A stretch of DNA of 5,460 nucleotides. Origin: Lentisphaerota bacterium. Its GTDB lineage: Bacteria > Verrucomicrobiota > Lentisphaeria > Oligosphaerales > Oligosphaeraceae. The notes below the pieces were generated by a model. The model was not told where the DNA came from. It ran no database searches and was given only the letters and a program-made list of their open reading frames with translations. The stretch lies in NCBI GenBank assembly GCA_012799755.1, contig JAAZKQ010000321.1, positions 1 through 5,460 of the forward strand, read 5' to 3'. Numbering within the stretch: position 1 is the stretch's first letter; every line of letters starts with the position of its first letter. The position numbers were made by a program, and so were the translations under genes. Of this stretch, positions 4,976-5,460 are shown piece by piece.

Positions 4976-5460
4976 CGCGGCGGCTGAGGACGTCGCGCTC
5001 GTAGTGACGAATAGGCTCAAGGACGGCCTCGTCCGACGGCACGCCGCGGCTCGCGCAGTAGTAATTCCACACAGCGCCCCAGGGGAGGCTGCGCTGCGCT
5101 TCCAAACCGACCAGACAGCTGGTGAAATCACCGGCGGCTTCGGCTTTGGCGAGGTCCGCCGCCGGTTCCAGCAACGCAATCAGCAGCGCTTTCTGCCAGT
5201 TGCGGGCGCCAACCACCCAGGCGGCGATGCGATTGATGCTGGCGTCAAAGAAATCCAAGGTAAAGTAGAGATTGTGTCCGTTGTCATTGCGGACGGATTC
5301 GCGGGCAAGGTCAAGCAGCGCGTCATCAAGCAGCGGCACGTGGTCGCTGTCCCAATGGACGCCGCGGCTGATATGCAGCAGAATACGGCCCTGCTGACAG
5401 CAGACCGCCGAGATTTTGTCAGCGATGGACTCCCGAGGATGGAAGTGGCCGGTATCGTAG
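4971..5460 (-). CDS. rhaA: L-rhamnose isomerase, C-terminal part (5' end beyond window)
   Basis: RhaA interconverts L-rhamnose and L-rhamnulose in the cytoplasm, the first step of rhamnose catabolism, using Mn2+. The 162 residues visible correspond to roughly the last two fifths of the approximately 420-residue enzyme. GHFHP (visible residues 4-8) and HWDSDHV (35-41) match E. coli RhaA with identical 32-residue spacing, placing the metal ligands H262, D294 and D296 of the E. coli enzyme at visible residues 5, 37 and 39. LDFFDASINRIAAW (from visible residue 68) and the ending ERDVLSRRA also match closely. The frame stays open to the edge; a GTG at 5339 is internal (valine) and not the start. 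The active-site residues in view are intact. Other rha genes, if present, should lie to the right. Confidence 0.96.
   Translation of the reverse strand, partial: YDTGHFHPRESIADKISAVCCQQGRILLHISRGVHWDSDHVPLLDDALLDLARESVRNDNGHNLYFTLDFFDASINRIAAWVVGARNWQKALLIALLEPAADLAKAEAAGDFTSCLVGLEAQRSLPWGAVWNYYCASRGVPSDEAVLEPIRHYERDVLSRRA

Noticed and set aside
4919..5179. 86-residue minus-strand frame overlapping the rhamnose isomerase end
   Set aside because: It is out of frame with RhaA, whose motifs and C-terminus are clear; this frame is a shadow.

Overview
This window appears to come from a GC-rich bacterial chromosome, except for one AT-richer patch at about 4361-4690. A bacterium of the PVC group (Lentisphaerota, Kiritimatiellota or Verrucomicrobiota-like) would fit. 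That guess rests only on gene content: a Gfo/Idh/MocA oxidoreductase, a DegT-type aminotransferase and a xylose-isomerase-like TIM-barrel protein, next to rhamnose catabolism and repeat-bearing intergenic DNA. No taxonomic marker is present, so the placement is weak.

Layout. (1) Positions 86-1336, minus strand: a 416-residue Gfo/Idh/MocA NAD(P)-dependent sugar oxidoreductase, followed by two hairpins at the left edge. (2) Positions 1337-1871: a 535-base divergent intergenic region. It holds a minus-strand promoter candidate, a LacI-family operator-like palindrome, one copy of a composite repeat, a 9-bp triplet repeat and an inverted repeat ahead of the next gene. (3) Positions 1872-3161 and 3256-4059, plus strand: a probable two-gene operon of a DegT/DnrJ/EryC1/StrS PLP aminotransferase and a metal-dependent TIM-barrel isomerase/epimerase-like protein. 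(4) Positions 4060-4391: non-coding, with an inverted second copy of the composite repeat (two tandem 40-bp units) and a run of ten C. (5) Positions 4392-4670, minus strand: an AT-richer gene for a 92-residue protein with one C-terminal membrane helix. (6) Positions 4971-5460, minus strand: the C-terminal 162 residues of L-rhamnose isomerase (RhaA), cut by the right edge, with a strong hairpin over its stop codon.

How the genes may work together. The oxidoreductase could make a keto-sugar or keto-cyclitol, the aminotransferase could aminate a keto-sugar, and the TIM-barrel protein could isomerise or eliminate across one. The divergent layout with a shared control region fits a small carbohydrate-modification locus. 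The substrate cannot be read from the sequence. RhaA places rhamnose use nearby, but the AT-rich small gene and repeats lie between, so a functional link is unproven. I see no clear new defence or mobile system. The least explained elements are the paired composite repeats and the small membrane protein.
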